Part shown: positions 16,932 to 26,111 of the stretch, in pieces
Layout: each line of letters begins with the position of its first letter
How positions within the stretch are numbered: position 1 is the stretch's first letter
Assembly (NCBI RefSeq): GCF_009674775.1
Contig: NZ_WKKE01000010.1
Location: forward strand, 1 to 64,000
Reading direction: 5' to 3'
Length of the DNA: 64,000 nt
DNA from: Flavobacterium sp. LC2016-23
GTDB lineage: Bacteria; Bacteroidota; Bacteroidia; Flavobacteriales; Flavobacteriaceae
The notes under the pieces: generated by a model
The model's input: only the letters and a program-made list of their open reading frames with translations
Told to the model about the DNA's origin: nothing
The model's database searches: none
Translations under genes and position numbers: made by a program

Positions 16932-18251
16932 TTATTTATTTAAAACTGCATTCATTGGATTTCTGGAATTATCTGAAATGGAATACATGTGCTCTTCTTC
17001 ATAGATTTCCTGTCTTTCATCAACAGGTAAATCTTCTTCGGCCAGTTCTTTATCAATCAGTCTTTGAAGTGCTTCTTTCCTTCTTTCTTTTTCCTGCTGC
17101 TCTTCTACAATTTCTTCTTCTTTCTTCGTTACGCTGATGATAATTCCGAGTGAGAAACAGGTCATCCAGATCGAACTACCTCCACTACTAATCAGCGGAA
17201 GGGTCTGTCCGGTTACCGGTAATAATTCTACTGCAACCGCCATATTGATCATCGCCTGAAAGATCATCGGAAAACCGAGTCCGACGACTACCAATTTCCC
17301 AAATAATGTAGTGGCTTTATGTGATGCGATCACAAATCGGAACAACAATAATAAATACAGAAGCAATATCGAAACACCGCCAACCAAACCATATTCTTCT
17401 ACAACAATGGCATAAATAAAATCGGAAGAGGATTGTGGTAAAAAGTTCTTCTGAACGCTTTTTCCGGGGCCTAAACCTCCGAATCTTCCGGATGCAATAG
17501 CAATTTTTGCTTTTTCAATCTGATAATCATCTTCATCGGGTTTATCTGTCGTAAAGTTTTCAATACGGCTTCCCCAGGTTCCTACCCTGCTGAAAAATCT
17601 CGATTCCGGAAATGCTTTTGCGATCAGAAGGAAAAACAACAGCATAGCAACTCCTGATCCTATAATAAATGCAATGTATTTTATTGGATATTTACCGATA
17701 AATGTCAGCATAATTACCATGGAAAAAATCAATGCGGTCGTCGAGAAATTCGCCGGTAAAATCAACGCTAAGGTTATAAAAACCGGAACCCAAAGCTGTA
17801 CTAACGACGTTTGAAACGGTTCATTTTCTTCTTTGGTTTTTGACAAATAACGGGCAACATAAATGAACAGAACAATAGAAGCCAGCGTTGATGTCTGAAA
17901 CGTGATTCCGATAAACGGTACCTGAATCCAACGACTTGCGTTTGCCCCTGCGATTACAGTTCCTTTCAGCAACGTATACAACAGCAAGATCCAGACAACG
18001 GGCAACGCTATCTTTGAAATGGCCCTGAAATAATGGTACGGTACTTTATGAACCCAATAAATAATAAGAAATCCGATACAAATATGTGCCAGATGTTTGA
18101 CAAGATACCCCAGTGTATTTCCGGTCCCGTGACCAATATAGGCCAGATTACTACTCGCACTAAAAACAGGCATAAACGAAAACAGCGCTAACAGAGCCAC
18201 AAATGACCATATTACCCTATCTCCTTTTAGTTTGTTTACCAGCTCTTTCAT
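16932..18251 (-). CDS. ftsW: SEDS-family peptidoglycan polymerase FtsW, 439 aa
   Basis: Polytopic SEDS glycosyltransferase of the divisome, partner of FtsI. About ten membrane segments. Conserved 'GANASRWIQVP' loop (about 102-112), 'EDDYQIEKAKIAIASGRFGG' (about 240-259), 'GLGPGKSVQKNFLPQSSSDF' (about 258-277) and 'LPLISSGGSSIWMTC' (about 348-362). Longer than E. coli FtsW owing to a charged cytoplasmic C-tail (about 375-439) rich in Glu. Its ATG coincides with the inner end of the left inverted repeat of the inserted cassette, so the cassette now supplies its leader. Confidence 0.95.
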   Translation of the reverse strand: MKELVNKLKGDRVIWSFVALLALFSFMPVFSASSNLAYIGHGTGNTLGYLVKHLAHICIGFLIIYWVHKVPYHYFRAISKIALPVVWILLLYTLLKGTVIAGANASRWIQVPFIGITFQTSTLASIVLFIYVARYLSKTKEENEPFQTSLVQLWVPVFITLALILPANFSTTALIFSMVIMLTFIGKYPIKYIAFIIGSGVAMLLFFLLIAKAFPESRFFSRVGTWGSRIENFTTDKPDEDDYQIEKAKIAIASGRFGGLGPGKSVQKNFLPQSSSDFIYAIVVEEYGLVGGVSILLLYLLLLFRFVIASHKATTLFGKLVVVGLGFPMIFQAMINMAVAVELLPVTGQTLPLISSGGSSIWMTCFSLGIIISVTKKEEEIVEEQQEKERRKEALQRLIDKELAEEDLPVDERQEIYEEEHMYSISDNSRNPMNAVLNK

Positions 18252-18734
18252 AATTTTAGATTTCTGATTTTAGATTTTAGATTGTTTTTAAACCTTCGGT
18301 TTTATATTTTTATTAATTCTATTGTTTACTGTTTTTAAACTGCTGACGAAAATCGATGTTAACTCATTTCCTTCTTTCAGGATTGTTTCTAACTCTGATT
18401 TATCACTCCAATTTTTTTCTTTTATAATTTCTAACCAAAATAAAGTTTCATCTGCTTCTTCTAAAACGATATTCATTTTAGAAACAAATTCTTTATCACT
18501 TCTTGCTCTGCAAACCGCTCGATAATTAGCTCCTACAGATGTACCGCTTCTCACAATTTGATTTGCAATTACTTTTACAACATATGTGGCGGGTAATTTT
18601 TCAGCTAAATCAATTATCTTCAAAGAGAACTTTTTTGTCCTCACCTTCATCTCCTCCGTCGTCATCTCAAGAACTTTTTTTGATTTAAAAGTTTAGAAAA
18701 CAATCTAAAATCTAAAATCTAAAATCTAAAATTA
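18251..18734. mobile_element. inverted-repeat cassette carrying a four-helix-bundle gene, inserted between murD and ftsW
   Basis: Left arm 18251-18293 and right arm 18691-18734 are inverted copies: both read TAATTTTAGATTT, then, after two mismatches, GATTTTAGATTTTAGATTG and TTTT, differing otherwise only by one inserted base near the inner end. The right arm contains about four heptamer units of TCTAAAA. Between them lies one gene (18288-18665). The outer ends coincide with the murD stop codon (TAA at 18734-18732) and the ftsW start codon (18251). No transposase is present. The two ends would pair into a long RNA stem with the gene in the loop, as in 23S rRNA intervening sequences. The mobile nature is inferred. 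Confidence 0.7.
18288..18665 (-). CDS. four helix bundle protein (23S rRNA intervening-sequence protein family), 125 aa
   Basis: Carries the family signature 'VIANQIVRSGTSVGANYRAV' (about 33-52), then 'CRARSDKEFVSKMNIVLEEA' (about 53-72) and 'DETLFWLEII' (about 73-82). The family (S23/IVP type, related to the Avd protein of diversity-generating retroelements) forms a four-helix bundle with a basic surface; molecular function is unknown, and members are found inside intervening sequences of 23S rRNA genes. Here it sits inside inverted repeats within the dcw cluster, and its last codons overlap the left arm. It has nothing to do with cell wall synthesis as far as known. Confidence 0.92.
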   Translation of the reverse strand: MTTEEMKVRTKKFSLKIIDLAEKLPATYVVKVIANQIVRSGTSVGANYRAVCRARSDKEFVSKMNIVLEEADETLFWLEIIKEKNWSDKSELETILKEGNELTSIFVSSLKTVNNRINKNIKPKV

Positions 18735-20063
18735 TAAATTGTGTACTGCTTGCTTGAATTGTTTTCCACGATCTTCATAGTTTTCGAATAAATCGAAACT
18801 GGCACAAGCCGGGGACAATAAAACGGCATCTCCTTTTTCTGTTAGGCGCTGTGCTGTTTTTACAGCATCGTTCATATTGTTTACTTCGACCATGATGTCG
18901 ACAACATTCCCAAAAGCTTCTATGATTTTTCTGTTGTCAATTCCCAAACAGATAATTGCTTTTACTTTTTCACGGACCAATGACATTAGCTCGTTGTAAT
19001 CGTTTCCTTTATCAACTCCGCCTACAATCCATACTGTCGGAACGTTCATACTGTCCAGAGCAAAGAATGTAGCATTTACATTTGTTGCTTTTGAATCATT
19101 GATGTATTGTACATTCTGAATTTTTAATACTTTTTCCAAACGGTGTTCCACACCTTGAAAATTAGATAAACTTTCGCGTATTGTTGCATTTCTAATTTGC
19201 ATCAATTTTGCTACAGAGCTTGCTGCCATTGCGTTTTTCATGTTATGTTTTCCTTCTAACGCAATGTATTCTGTTTCCATTGTAAACTCTTCTTGGTTGA
19301 TCTTTATTTCCATTTTGTTGTTATTTATAGAAGCCCCTTCATCGAATTTTTTAGACAATGAGAAAGGAATTAATTTTGCTTTTGTTTTATTGTTTTTTAA
19401 CCATTCTGCAATTGCCTCATCATCTGCATCGTAAATAAGGTAATCGCTTTCGGTCTGATTCATTGTTATTCGAAACTTTGAATTGATATAATTTTGATAT
19501 TTATATTCGTACCGGTCTAAATGATCCGGGCTAATATTCGTAATTATGGCGATATCAGGTCTGTATTCTATAATTCCGTCGAGTTGAAAACTACTTAGCT
19601 CCAGTACGTATGCATCGAACTTATTCTCGGCTACCTGCCAGGCAAAACTTTTTCCGATGTTTCCTCCTAAACCAACATTCAATCCTGCTGATTTCAGCAG
19701 ATGATACGTTAACATTGTTGTGGTTGTTTTCCCGTTACTTCCTGTAATCCCAACGGTTAAAGCCTCCGTAAAAGGTTTTGCAAACTCGATTTCTGAAATC
19801 ACGCTGACTCCGGCTTCAATCAGTTTTTTTACTATGGGTGATTTTTCCGGAATTCCCGGACTTTTCATGACCACATCGGCATTCAGAATCAGGGATTCAG
19901 TATGCTGCTCTTCTTCCCAGGCAATCCCGTTAATGATAAGAACTTCTTTATAGTTTTCCTTTATCTTTCCGAAATCAGATACAAAAACATCATATCCTTT
20001 TTTCTTACCGAGAATAGCAGTACCTACGCCACTTTCTCCTCCTCCTAATACTACCAGTCTCAT
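18732..20063 (-). CDS. murD: UDP-N-acetylmuramoyl-L-alanine--D-glutamate ligase MurD, 443 aa
   Basis: Adds D-Glu to UDP-MurNAc-L-Ala. N-terminal 'LVVLGGGESGVGTAIL' (about 3-18), ATP loop 'VGITGSNGKTTTTML' (about 108-122), 'LELSSFQLDGI' (about 154-164), 'NISPDHLDRY' (about 177-186), and C-terminal 'INDSKATNVNAT' (about 319-330) and 'LLSPACASFDLFENYEDRG' (about 415-433). Typical length. Starts directly after the mraY stop (no gap). Its TAA lies inside the right arm of the cassette, so the cassette provides the 3' context. Confidence 0.97.
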   Translation of the reverse strand: MRLVVLGGGESGVGTAILGKKKGYDVFVSDFGKIKENYKEVLIINGIAWEEEQHTESLILNADVVMKSPGIPEKSPIVKKLIEAGVSVISEIEFAKPFTEALTVGITGSNGKTTTTMLTYHLLKSAGLNVGLGGNIGKSFAWQVAENKFDAYVLELSSFQLDGIIEYRPDIAIITNISPDHLDRYEYKYQNYINSKFRITMNQTESDYLIYDADDEAIAEWLKNNKTKAKLIPFSLSKKFDEGASINNNKMEIKINQEEFTMETEYIALEGKHNMKNAMAASSVAKLMQIRNATIRESLSNFQGVEHRLEKVLKIQNVQYINDSKATNVNATFFALDSMNVPTVWIVGGVDKGNDYNELMSLVREKVKAIICLGIDNRKIIEAFGNVVDIMVEVNNMNDAVKTAQRLTEKGDAVLLSPACASFDLFENYEDRGKQFKQAVHNL

Positions 20064-21293
20064 CTATCTTAATTTTAAAGTAACGATTGATAATATGGCT
20101 AACATGATCGCAACAATCCAGAATCGGGTCACAATTTTACTTTCATGATATCCCTTTTTCTGATAGTGATGGTGCAAGGGTGACATCAGGAAAATTCTAC
20201 GGCCTTCGCCAAAGCGTTTTTTGGTAAATTTGAAATAACTCACCTGTAAAACCACTGAGAAATTTTCTACCAAAAAGATACCACACAAAAGCGGAATCAA
20301 TAATTCTTTACGAACTGCAACGGCCAAAACGGCAATGATTCCTCCAATGGTTAAACTTCCTGTATCTCCCATAAAAACAGAGGCCGGATACGAATTGTAC
20401 CAAAGAAATCCGATAAGCGCCCCCACAAAAGCAGATATAAAAACTGTCATTTCTCCCGAATTGGGGATGTACATGATATTGAGATAATTTGAAAAAATTA
20501 TATTTCCTGAAACAAACGTAAAAATCCCGAGCGCCAGAACGGATATGGCCGAGGTTCCTGCGGCGAGTCCGTCAATTCCATCTGTTAAATTCGCTCCGTT
20601 AGAAACAGCCGTGATGATAAAAATAACGACCGGAATAAAAATCAGCCAGGCCCATTTTTCATATCCTTCACCTGTAAAAGCTAAAATTTCAGCATAATCG
20701 AATTCATTATTTTTAACAAAAGGAATTGTTGTTGCCGTTGATTTTTCTTCAACAGGCGCAGGTAAAACTACCGTTGTGTTTGCACTTTTATAAATATCTG
20801 TTCTTCCGGTATCTGTTCGTACTGTAACAGCCGGATTGAAATACAATACCGCACCTACAATTATCCCTAAACCTACCTGACCGATAACTTTAAAAATTCC
20901 TTTCAGTCCTTGTTTGTCTTTTTTGAATATTTTAATATAATCATCCACAAAACCAATTGTCCCCATCCAAAGGGTTGTTACAATAAGCAATACGATGTAA
21001 ATATTATGCAGACGTGCAAATAACAAAACAGGCACCAGTGTGGCGAAAATGATAATCAGTCCTCCCATTGTAGGAGTTCCTGCTTTTTCATTCTGACCTG
21101 CAAGACCTAACTCACGAACCGTTTCACCCACTTGCTGATTGCGCAAAAAGTTGATAATTCTTTTTCCGTAAATCGTAGACAAAAGCAGTGAAAGCATCAA
21201 TGCCAACGCTGATCTGAAAGTGATGTACTGAAAAACACCCGTTCCCGGTATGTCTAATGTTTTGTCTAAATATTCAAATAAATAGTATAGCAT
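20064..21293 (-). CDS. mraY: phospho-N-acetylmuramoyl-pentapeptide transferase MraY, 409 aa
   Basis: Integral membrane enzyme that makes lipid I from UDP-MurNAc-pentapeptide and undecaprenyl phosphate. Conserved '[16 protein letters not shown]' (about 71-86), '[19 protein letters not shown]' (about 113-131), '[16 protein letters not shown]' (about 232-247), '[13 protein letters not shown]' (about 310-322) and '[16 protein letters not shown]' (about 370-385). About 45 residues longer than E. coli MraY because of an extra soluble stretch at about 160-215, which contains '[18 protein letters not shown]'; I recall such an insertion in other Bacteroidota. A 90-base spacer with a hairpin repeat separates it from murE. 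Confidence 0.97.
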   Translation of the reverse strand: MLYYLFEYLDKTLDIPGTGVFQYITFRSALALMLSLLLSTIYGKRIINFLRNQQVGETVRELGLAGQNEKAGTPTMGGLIIIFATLVPVLLFARLHNIYIVLLIVTTLWMGTIGFVDDYIKIFKKDKQGLKGIFKVIGQVGLGIIVGAVLYFNPAVTVRTDTGRTDIYKSANTTVVLPAPVEEKSTATTIPFVKNNEFDYAEILAFTGEGYEKWAWLIFIPVVIFIITAVSNGANLTDGIDGLAAGTSAISVLALGIFTFVSGNIIFSNYLNIMYIPNSGEMTVFISAFVGALIGFLWYNSYPASVFMGDTGSLTIGGIIAVLAVAVRKELLIPLLCGIFLVENFSVVLQVSYFKFTKKRFGEGRRIFLMSPLHHHYQKKGYHESKIVTRFWIVAIMLAILSIVTLKLR

Positions 21294-21305
21294 ATATCTT
21301 TTATT

Positions 21306-21380
21306 TTAAATTTCAATTTTGAAACTTAAATCCCAAATTCCAACGTTTCAATTGGATTTTGGAATTTGAAATTTTGATTT
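21306..21380. repeat. AAATCCCAAATTCCAA hairpin repeat between murE and mraY
   Basis: Imperfect arms AAATCCCAAATTCCAA and TTGGATTTTGGAATTT with an outer AAATTTCA/TGAAATTT pair. Same family as 9253-9292. It lies inside the dcw transcript, so it must allow read-through. Confidence 0.75.
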
Positions 21381-21382
21381 TG

Positions 21383-22846
21383 TTATTTCCCCAGTTGATT
21401 TAAAATTTCCTTCACGGTTTCCATATCGTCGAAATGATGACGAACACCATTTATTTCCTGATAGGTTTCATGACCTTTTCCTGCAATCAGGATAATATCG
21501 TTGGGCTGAGCCAATTGACAAGCGGTTTTAATGGCTTGCTTTCGATCGGTAATTCGTAATACTTTTTTATAATTATGAGCCTCAACCCCTTTTTCCATTT
21601 CATCTAAAATCACCTCCGGATCTTCATTTCTTGGATTGTCAGAGGTTAAAATTGCTTTATCACTAAGATCTGTCGCAATTTTTGCCATAATAGGTCTCTT
21701 TGTTTTATCCCTGTTTCCGCCACAACCCACAACTGTGATCAATTGTTCGTTTTTGGTACGGATATCGTTAATGGTCTTCAAAACATTGTCCAAAGCGTCC
21801 GGTGTATGCGCATAATCTACTATGGCTGTAATGTTTCCTTCTGAAACTATATACTGAAAACGCCCGGAAACACTCTCTAAATCAGACAATAAACGTAATG
21901 CTTCAAGACTGTCCATTCCTAACTCTACGGCGGTTCCGTAAATGGCCAGCACATTATAGGCGTTAAAAGTTCCGATTAGTTTTACCCAAACTTCATTATC
22001 ATTTACTTTTAACAACAAACCTGATAACTGACTTTCTAAAATCTGTGCTTTAAAATCTGCATACGACTTTAAGGCATAGGTAAATTTTCTGGCAACTGTG
22101 TTTTGCAACATTACAGCTCCGTTTTTATCATCACTATTGGATAAGGCGAAAGCTGTTTTGGGTAGTGAATCAAAAAATGACTTCTTCACATCTCTGTATT
22201 CTGCGAAAGTCGGATGATAATCCAAATGATCGTGTGACAGATTCGTGAAAATCCCGCCCACAAAATGCAAAGCTTCTGTTCTCTTTTGATGAATTCCGTG
22301 TGAACTCACTTCCATAAAACAATGTGTTACACCTGCTTCAATCATTTCATTCAGATAATGATTGATCGTGATTGAATCCGGAGTGGTATGTGTTGCTTTA
22401 TATTCCGTTTGATCTACCATGATTTTTACGGTTGACAACAAACCAACTTTAAAACCTGCTTTTTCAAACAATTGAAACAATAAAGAAGCAATCGTTGTTT
22501 TTCCGTTTGTACCGGTTACCCCTACTAATTTTAATTTTTCGGAAGGATTTCCGAAATAATTTGCCGACATAAAAGCCAAAGCCGAATTGGTATCTGAAAC
22601 TTTTATATAAGTTATCCCTTTTTCAAGAGTTCCCGGAAGCTCGTCGCAAATAATGGCAACAGCCCCTGACTGAATTGCTTTTTCGATAAAATCATGACCA
22701 TCGGAAAGTGATCCGCGGATTGCTACGAAAACATCTTTCTCTTCGATTTTTCGGGAATCAAACTCAATTTTATGTATATCGATATCCGTTGAACCCGTTA
22801 CAGATTCAATAGCTACTTTGTATAATATGTCTTTCAGTATTTTCAC
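21383..22846 (-). CDS. murE: UDP-MurNAc-L-Ala-D-Glu:meso-diaminopimelate ligase MurE, 487 aa
   Basis: Adds the third residue of the stem peptide. ATP loop 'VGVTGTNGKTTIASLL' (about 107-122), 'MEVSSHGIHQKR' (about 179-190), 'TNLSHDHLDYH' (about 201-211), 'DYAHTPDAL' (about 346-354). The 'TSDNPRNEDP' segment (about 407-416) carries the DNPR motif that marks meso-diaminopimelate as substrate rather than lysine. Its ATG overlaps the ftsI stop by 4 bases (coupled translation). Typical length. Confidence 0.96.
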   Translation of the reverse strand: MKILKDILYKVAIESVTGSTDIDIHKIEFDSRKIEEKDVFVAIRGSLSDGHDFIEKAIQSGAVAIICDELPGTLEKGITYIKVSDTNSALAFMSANYFGNPSEKLKLVGVTGTNGKTTIASLLFQLFEKAGFKVGLLSTVKIMVDQTEYKATHTTPDSITINHYLNEMIEAGVTHCFMEVSSHGIHQKRTEALHFVGGIFTNLSHDHLDYHPTFAEYRDVKKSFFDSLPKTAFALSNSDDKNGAVMLQNTVARKFTYALKSYADFKAQILESQLSGLLLKVNDNEVWVKLIGTFNAYNVLAIYGTAVELGMDSLEALRLLSDLESVSGRFQYIVSEGNITAIVDYAHTPDALDNVLKTINDIRTKNEQLITVVGCGGNRDKTKRPIMAKIATDLSDKAILTSDNPRNEDPEVILDEMEKGVEAHNYKKVLRITDRKQAIKTACQLAQPNDIILIAGKGHETYQEINGVRHHFDDMETVKEILNQLGK

Positions 22847-24852
22847 GATAATTCTAATACTATGGTTTCGTTTTTACTAATCTGCTGTCCAGCCTGCAAC
22901 GACTGTTTTTTTACTTTTCCTACTCCGTTTACTTTTACTTTTAAACCTAAATTCTCCAGTAAAGCAATGGCATCCATCCCCGGCATTCCTTTTAAATCAG
23001 GAATTTGTTTTATTTTCTTTTCTGCTTTCGCGTAATATTCGTTATAACTGTTTTCCTGTTTTGGAATCCTGGAATCCAGTTGTTTGATTTTATTGGTGGA
23101 AGGCGCATCTGTAAATATTTTTTGGGCAATTCTTTTAAAAACCGGCCCCGCAACGTCTGCTCCGTAATAATTATTTTTTGATGTATTCGGTTTATGAACG
23201 ACTACAATACAAGAATATTTAGGATGATCCGCCGGAAAATATCCCACAAAAGAAGAGGCATAATACAAAGCTGATTTTCCTTCTTTTCCTCCATAATTCA
23301 TCTGGGCTGTTCCTGTTTTTCCTGCCATCGAAAAATCTTTCGAATACAATTTGGAGGCCGTTCCTTTTTTAACCACATTCGACAAAACAGCTCTTAGTTT
23401 TTTAATCGTTTCCGGTGAACAAATCCTTGGATTAATTACTTCTGTATCGAATTTTTTAATGGTTTTGTTCCATTCTTTAATTTCAGATACAAACTGCGGT
23501 TTTACCATCACGCCATTATTGGCAACCGAATTGTAAAACGCCAGTGTTTGCATTGGTGTAACTGAAACTTCATATCCAAAAGCCATCCACGGAAGTGAAA
23601 TTCCTGACCAGTGCTTGTCTCCGGGTTGTGGTATATAAGGCCTTCCTTCTCCTTTAAAATGCAATCCTAATGGTTTATCTAATCCATAACTCTTAATGTG
23701 ATTCACAAACCTAGATGGATTGTTTTTATAATTTTCATAAACCGCCTGAACCATTACTGTATTGGACGAAAGTTCGAAACCGCGCGCTAATGAAACCTTC
23801 CCATAACCTCCTCTGTGTGAATCATTAACAGGACGTCCATAATATCTTACCTGCCCACCGTGACTATCGTAAACCGTACTTGTATCTGCAACTTTATCTT
23901 CTAAAATCGCCATTAAATCGACTAATTTAAAAGTCGATCCCGGCTCATGAGATTCTGCAACAGCGTAATTTGTAGTTTCATAATAAGATCCGTCTTCTGC
24001 TCTTCCTAAATTTGAAATCGCTTTTACATGACCTGTTTCTGTTTCCATAACCACGACACAACCATGATCTGCCTCGTAATCCTGAAGCTGTTTCAGCAAA
24101 GCGTGGTGCGCAATATCCTGAATAAATACATCAATTGTCGAAATCACATCATACCCATCAATTGGGTCCACTTCATTTACATCCCGAATAGGTTTCCACT
24201 GTCCTTTGGCAATTTTTTGTTTCAGGATTTTACCGTCTTTTCCGTTCAGGTAACTTTTAAAAGCCCATTCAATTCCTTTCCCGACTTCTACTCCTGTGGC
24301 AGGATCAATTCGGTCGTAACCAATGGTTCTTTCTGCAATTTTCCCGATCGGATGTTTTCTGACTGTTTCCTGTTCGATGATAATTCCACCTTTGAAAGCA
24401 CCTAGATTGAATAATGGAAATCCTTTAATTTTTACATAATCCGTATAACTCAGATTTCGTGCAATCAAATAATATCGGTTTTTATTTTCTCGGGCTTTTC
24501 TCAGTTCTTTTTCGTAAAAACCTCCTGGTCTGTCCAGAACAGTAGCCAATGAATCTGATAATGCTTTTACATGTTTCTCAAAAGTTTCTGTTTTTGGTGC
24601 TTTGGCATCAAATCGAATCTCGTAATTCGGAATAGAGGTTGCCAGCAAACTTCCGTCTGCCGAATATATATTTCCCTTATTTGCCGGAATTACAAAATTC
24701 CGAACAGTACGTTGTTTGGCTAATTTTCTGTAATAATCTCCTTCAACCCATTGAATATTGGTCAATTTAACAACAATAGCAATTGCCATCAAAAAGATGA
24801 AAACTGCTACGAGGTAAATTCTGTAGGATATATGTTTATCGTCTACTGCCAT
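22843..24852 (-). CDS. ftsI: penicillin-binding protein, FtsI-type transpeptidase with PASTA domain, 669 aa
   Basis: Division-specific D,D-transpeptidase. Membrane helix at about 12-30, dimerisation domain to about 210, then the transpeptidase domain with 'EPGSTFKLVDLMAIL' (active-site SxxK near 305), 'SSNTVM' (SxN near 363) and 'AGKTGTAQM' (KTG near 516). The last 60 residues ('IPDLKGMPGMDAIALLENLG') form a PASTA domain, absent from E. coli FtsI but usual in this phylum. Overlaps ftsL by 10 bases and murE by 4. Confidence 0.95.
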   Translation of the reverse strand: MAVDDKHISYRIYLVAVFIFLMAIAIVVKLTNIQWVEGDYYRKLAKQRTVRNFVIPANKGNIYSADGSLLATSIPNYEIRFDAKAPKTETFEKHVKALSDSLATVLDRPGGFYEKELRKARENKNRYYLIARNLSYTDYVKIKGFPLFNLGAFKGGIIIEQETVRKHPIGKIAERTIGYDRIDPATGVEVGKGIEWAFKSYLNGKDGKILKQKIAKGQWKPIRDVNEVDPIDGYDVISTIDVFIQDIAHHALLKQLQDYEADHGCVVVMETETGHVKAISNLGRAEDGSYYETTNYAVAESHEPGSTFKLVDLMAILEDKVADTSTVYDSHGGQVRYYGRPVNDSHRGGYGKVSLARGFELSSNTVMVQAVYENYKNNPSRFVNHIKSYGLDKPLGLHFKGEGRPYIPQPGDKHWSGISLPWMAFGYEVSVTPMQTLAFYNSVANNGVMVKPQFVSEIKEWNKTIKKFDTEVINPRICSPETIKKLRAVLSNVVKKGTASKLYSKDFSMAGKTGTAQMNYGGKEGKSALYYASSFVGYFPADHPKYSCIVVVHKPNTSKNNYYGADVAGPVFKRIAQKIFTDAPSTNKIKQLDSRIPKQENSYNEYYAKAEKKIKQIPDLKGMPGMDAIALLENLGLKVKVNGVGKVKKQSLQAGQQISKNETIVLELS

Positions 24853-25190
24853 ATTCTTTTAAGGAAACTTTTTTCTTCTTCTTTTTTGACTTCTATCTTT
24901 ACCGGAGGCACCGTTGAGGGGAAAATTTGCTTTTCGAGCATCTTATCCGATATCGTTGACTCCATTTTCAACTTCATTAATTCTGAACGTCGGTCTACAA
25001 ATTCAGATCGCAATTCTTTTACATCATTATTGAGTTTTGCAATTTCAAAAACCTTTTGCTCATATCGCTGCGTATTGGCAATCATTATAATAGCGAGCAG
25101 AATGATAAAAACAATGAACCTCCAGTTTTTCACGGCGTCATCGTTAATCAGAAATCTTGCTTTTAATATGCTAAATACTCCACCTTTCAT
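24843..25190 (-). CDS. ftsL: FtsL-like bitopic division protein, 115 aa
   Basis: Small protein between rsmH and ftsI, the normal ftsL position. One membrane segment (about 22-40, 'NWRFIVFIILLAIIMIA') followed by a leucine-zipper-like coiled coil ('VFEIAKLNNDVKELRSEFVD', about 48-67) in the periplasm. FtsL proteins are poorly conserved in sequence, so the call rests on size, topology and place. It would link FtsQ/FtsB to FtsW-FtsI. Overlaps the ftsI start by 10 bases. Confidence 0.85.
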   Translation of the reverse strand: MKGGVFSILKARFLINDDAVKNWRFIVFIILLAIIMIANTQRYEQKVFEIAKLNNDVKELRSEFVDRRSELMKLKMESTISDKMLEKQIFPSTVPPVKIEVKKEEEKSFLKRIWQ

Positions 25191-25202
25191 CTTACCTATT
25201 AA

Positions 25203-26111
25203 TTATATCTTTTCAGCAATTCTTAATTTTGCACTTCTTGCTCTGTTATTTATTTTAATTTCTGCATCATCCGGAACAATGAGCTTTCCGATTGTTTTAA
25301 ACGGAACCGAGAAATTTCCAAAAAAATCACGTTCCGGTTCTCCTTCAAACATTCCGTTTTTAATAAATCTCTTTACCAGTCTGTCCTCTAACGAATGATA
25401 CGAAATCACCGACAATCTTCCTCCCGGATTCAGAATTTCTAACGATTGCTCGATAAACTCCTTCAAAACATCCATTTCCTGATTGACCTCAATTCGAATC
25501 GCCTGATAAATCTGCGCCAGTATTTTATTTCGGACTCTTTCCGGTAAATATTTTGCCAGTACTTCTTTCAGTTCGTCTGTCGTTTTGATTGGGTAATGCT
25601 CTCTGGCTTCTACAATTGTCCTTGCCAGAACCGGAGCGTTTTTCAATTCTCCGTAATCATAAAAAACACGACGTAAATCCTGTTCTTCATATTCATTGAC
25701 TACACGATACGCATTCAAATCATTTTTCTGACTCATTCTCATGTCCAGTCCGGCATCAAAACGTGTGGAGAAACCTCTTTCCGGAACATCAAACTGATGA
25801 GACGAAACGCCTAAATCAGCCAGAATTCCATCTACTGATTTAACACCGTGAAAACGCAAAAATCTTTTTATAAATCTGAAGTTCTCATTAATTAAGGTAA
25901 ACCTTTCGTCCGGCAATGCATTTGCCAACGCATCTTCATCCTGATCGAAAGCAAATAATTTTCCTTTTGGACCAAGTCTGTTCAAAATTTCTTTCGAGTG
26001 ACCACCACCGCCAAACGTAACATCTACATACACACCATCAGGTTTAATATTTAAACCATCAACTGTCGGATGAAGTAAAACCGGATTATGATATTCCATT
26101 GTCGTCGTCAT
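25203..26111 (-). CDS. rsmH: 16S rRNA (cytosine1402-N4)-methyltransferase RsmH, 302 aa
   Basis: SAM-dependent enzyme that N4-methylates C1402 in the ribosomal P site. 'EYHNPVLLHPTVDGL' (about 6-20), SAM motif 'YVDVTFGGGGHSKEIL' (about 28-43), 'FDQDEDALANA' (about 54-64), 'DGILADLGVSSHQFD' (about 93-107) and 'GGRLSVISYHSLEDRLVKRF' (about 230-249). The frame overlaps the mraZ end by 26 bases; an internal ATG at 26099 (MEYHNP) may be the true start, leaving a 14-base overlap. Confidence 0.95.
   Translation of the reverse strand: MTTTMEYHNPVLLHPTVDGLNIKPDGVYVDVTFGGGGHSKEILNRLGPKGKLFAFDQDEDALANALPDERFTLINENFRFIKRFLRFHGVKSVDGILADLGVSSHQFDVPERGFSTRFDAGLDMRMSQKNDLNAYRVVNEYEEQDLRRVFYDYGELKNAPVLARTIVEAREHYPIKTTDELKEVLAKYLPERVRNKILAQIYQAIRIEVNQEMDVLKEFIEQSLEILNPGGRLSVISYHSLEDRLVKRFIKNGMFEGEPERDFFGNFSVPFKTIGKLIVPDDAEIKINNRARSAKLRIAEKI

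Noticed and set aside
18251..18734. A conventional insertion sequence or transposon
   Set aside because: No transposase gene or remnant is present; the only gene is a four-helix-bundle protein, so the unit is reported as a hairpin cassette.
18691..18734. CRISPR-like repeat because of the regular TCTAAAA units
   Set aside because: Units are 7 bp and contiguous with no spacers; this is a short tandem repeat within an inverted arm. No cas gene is present.
24751..25398. 215-codon open frame antisense to ftsI, ftsL and rsmH
   Set aside because: It crosses three well-supported genes and shows no domain; it is a mirror frame.
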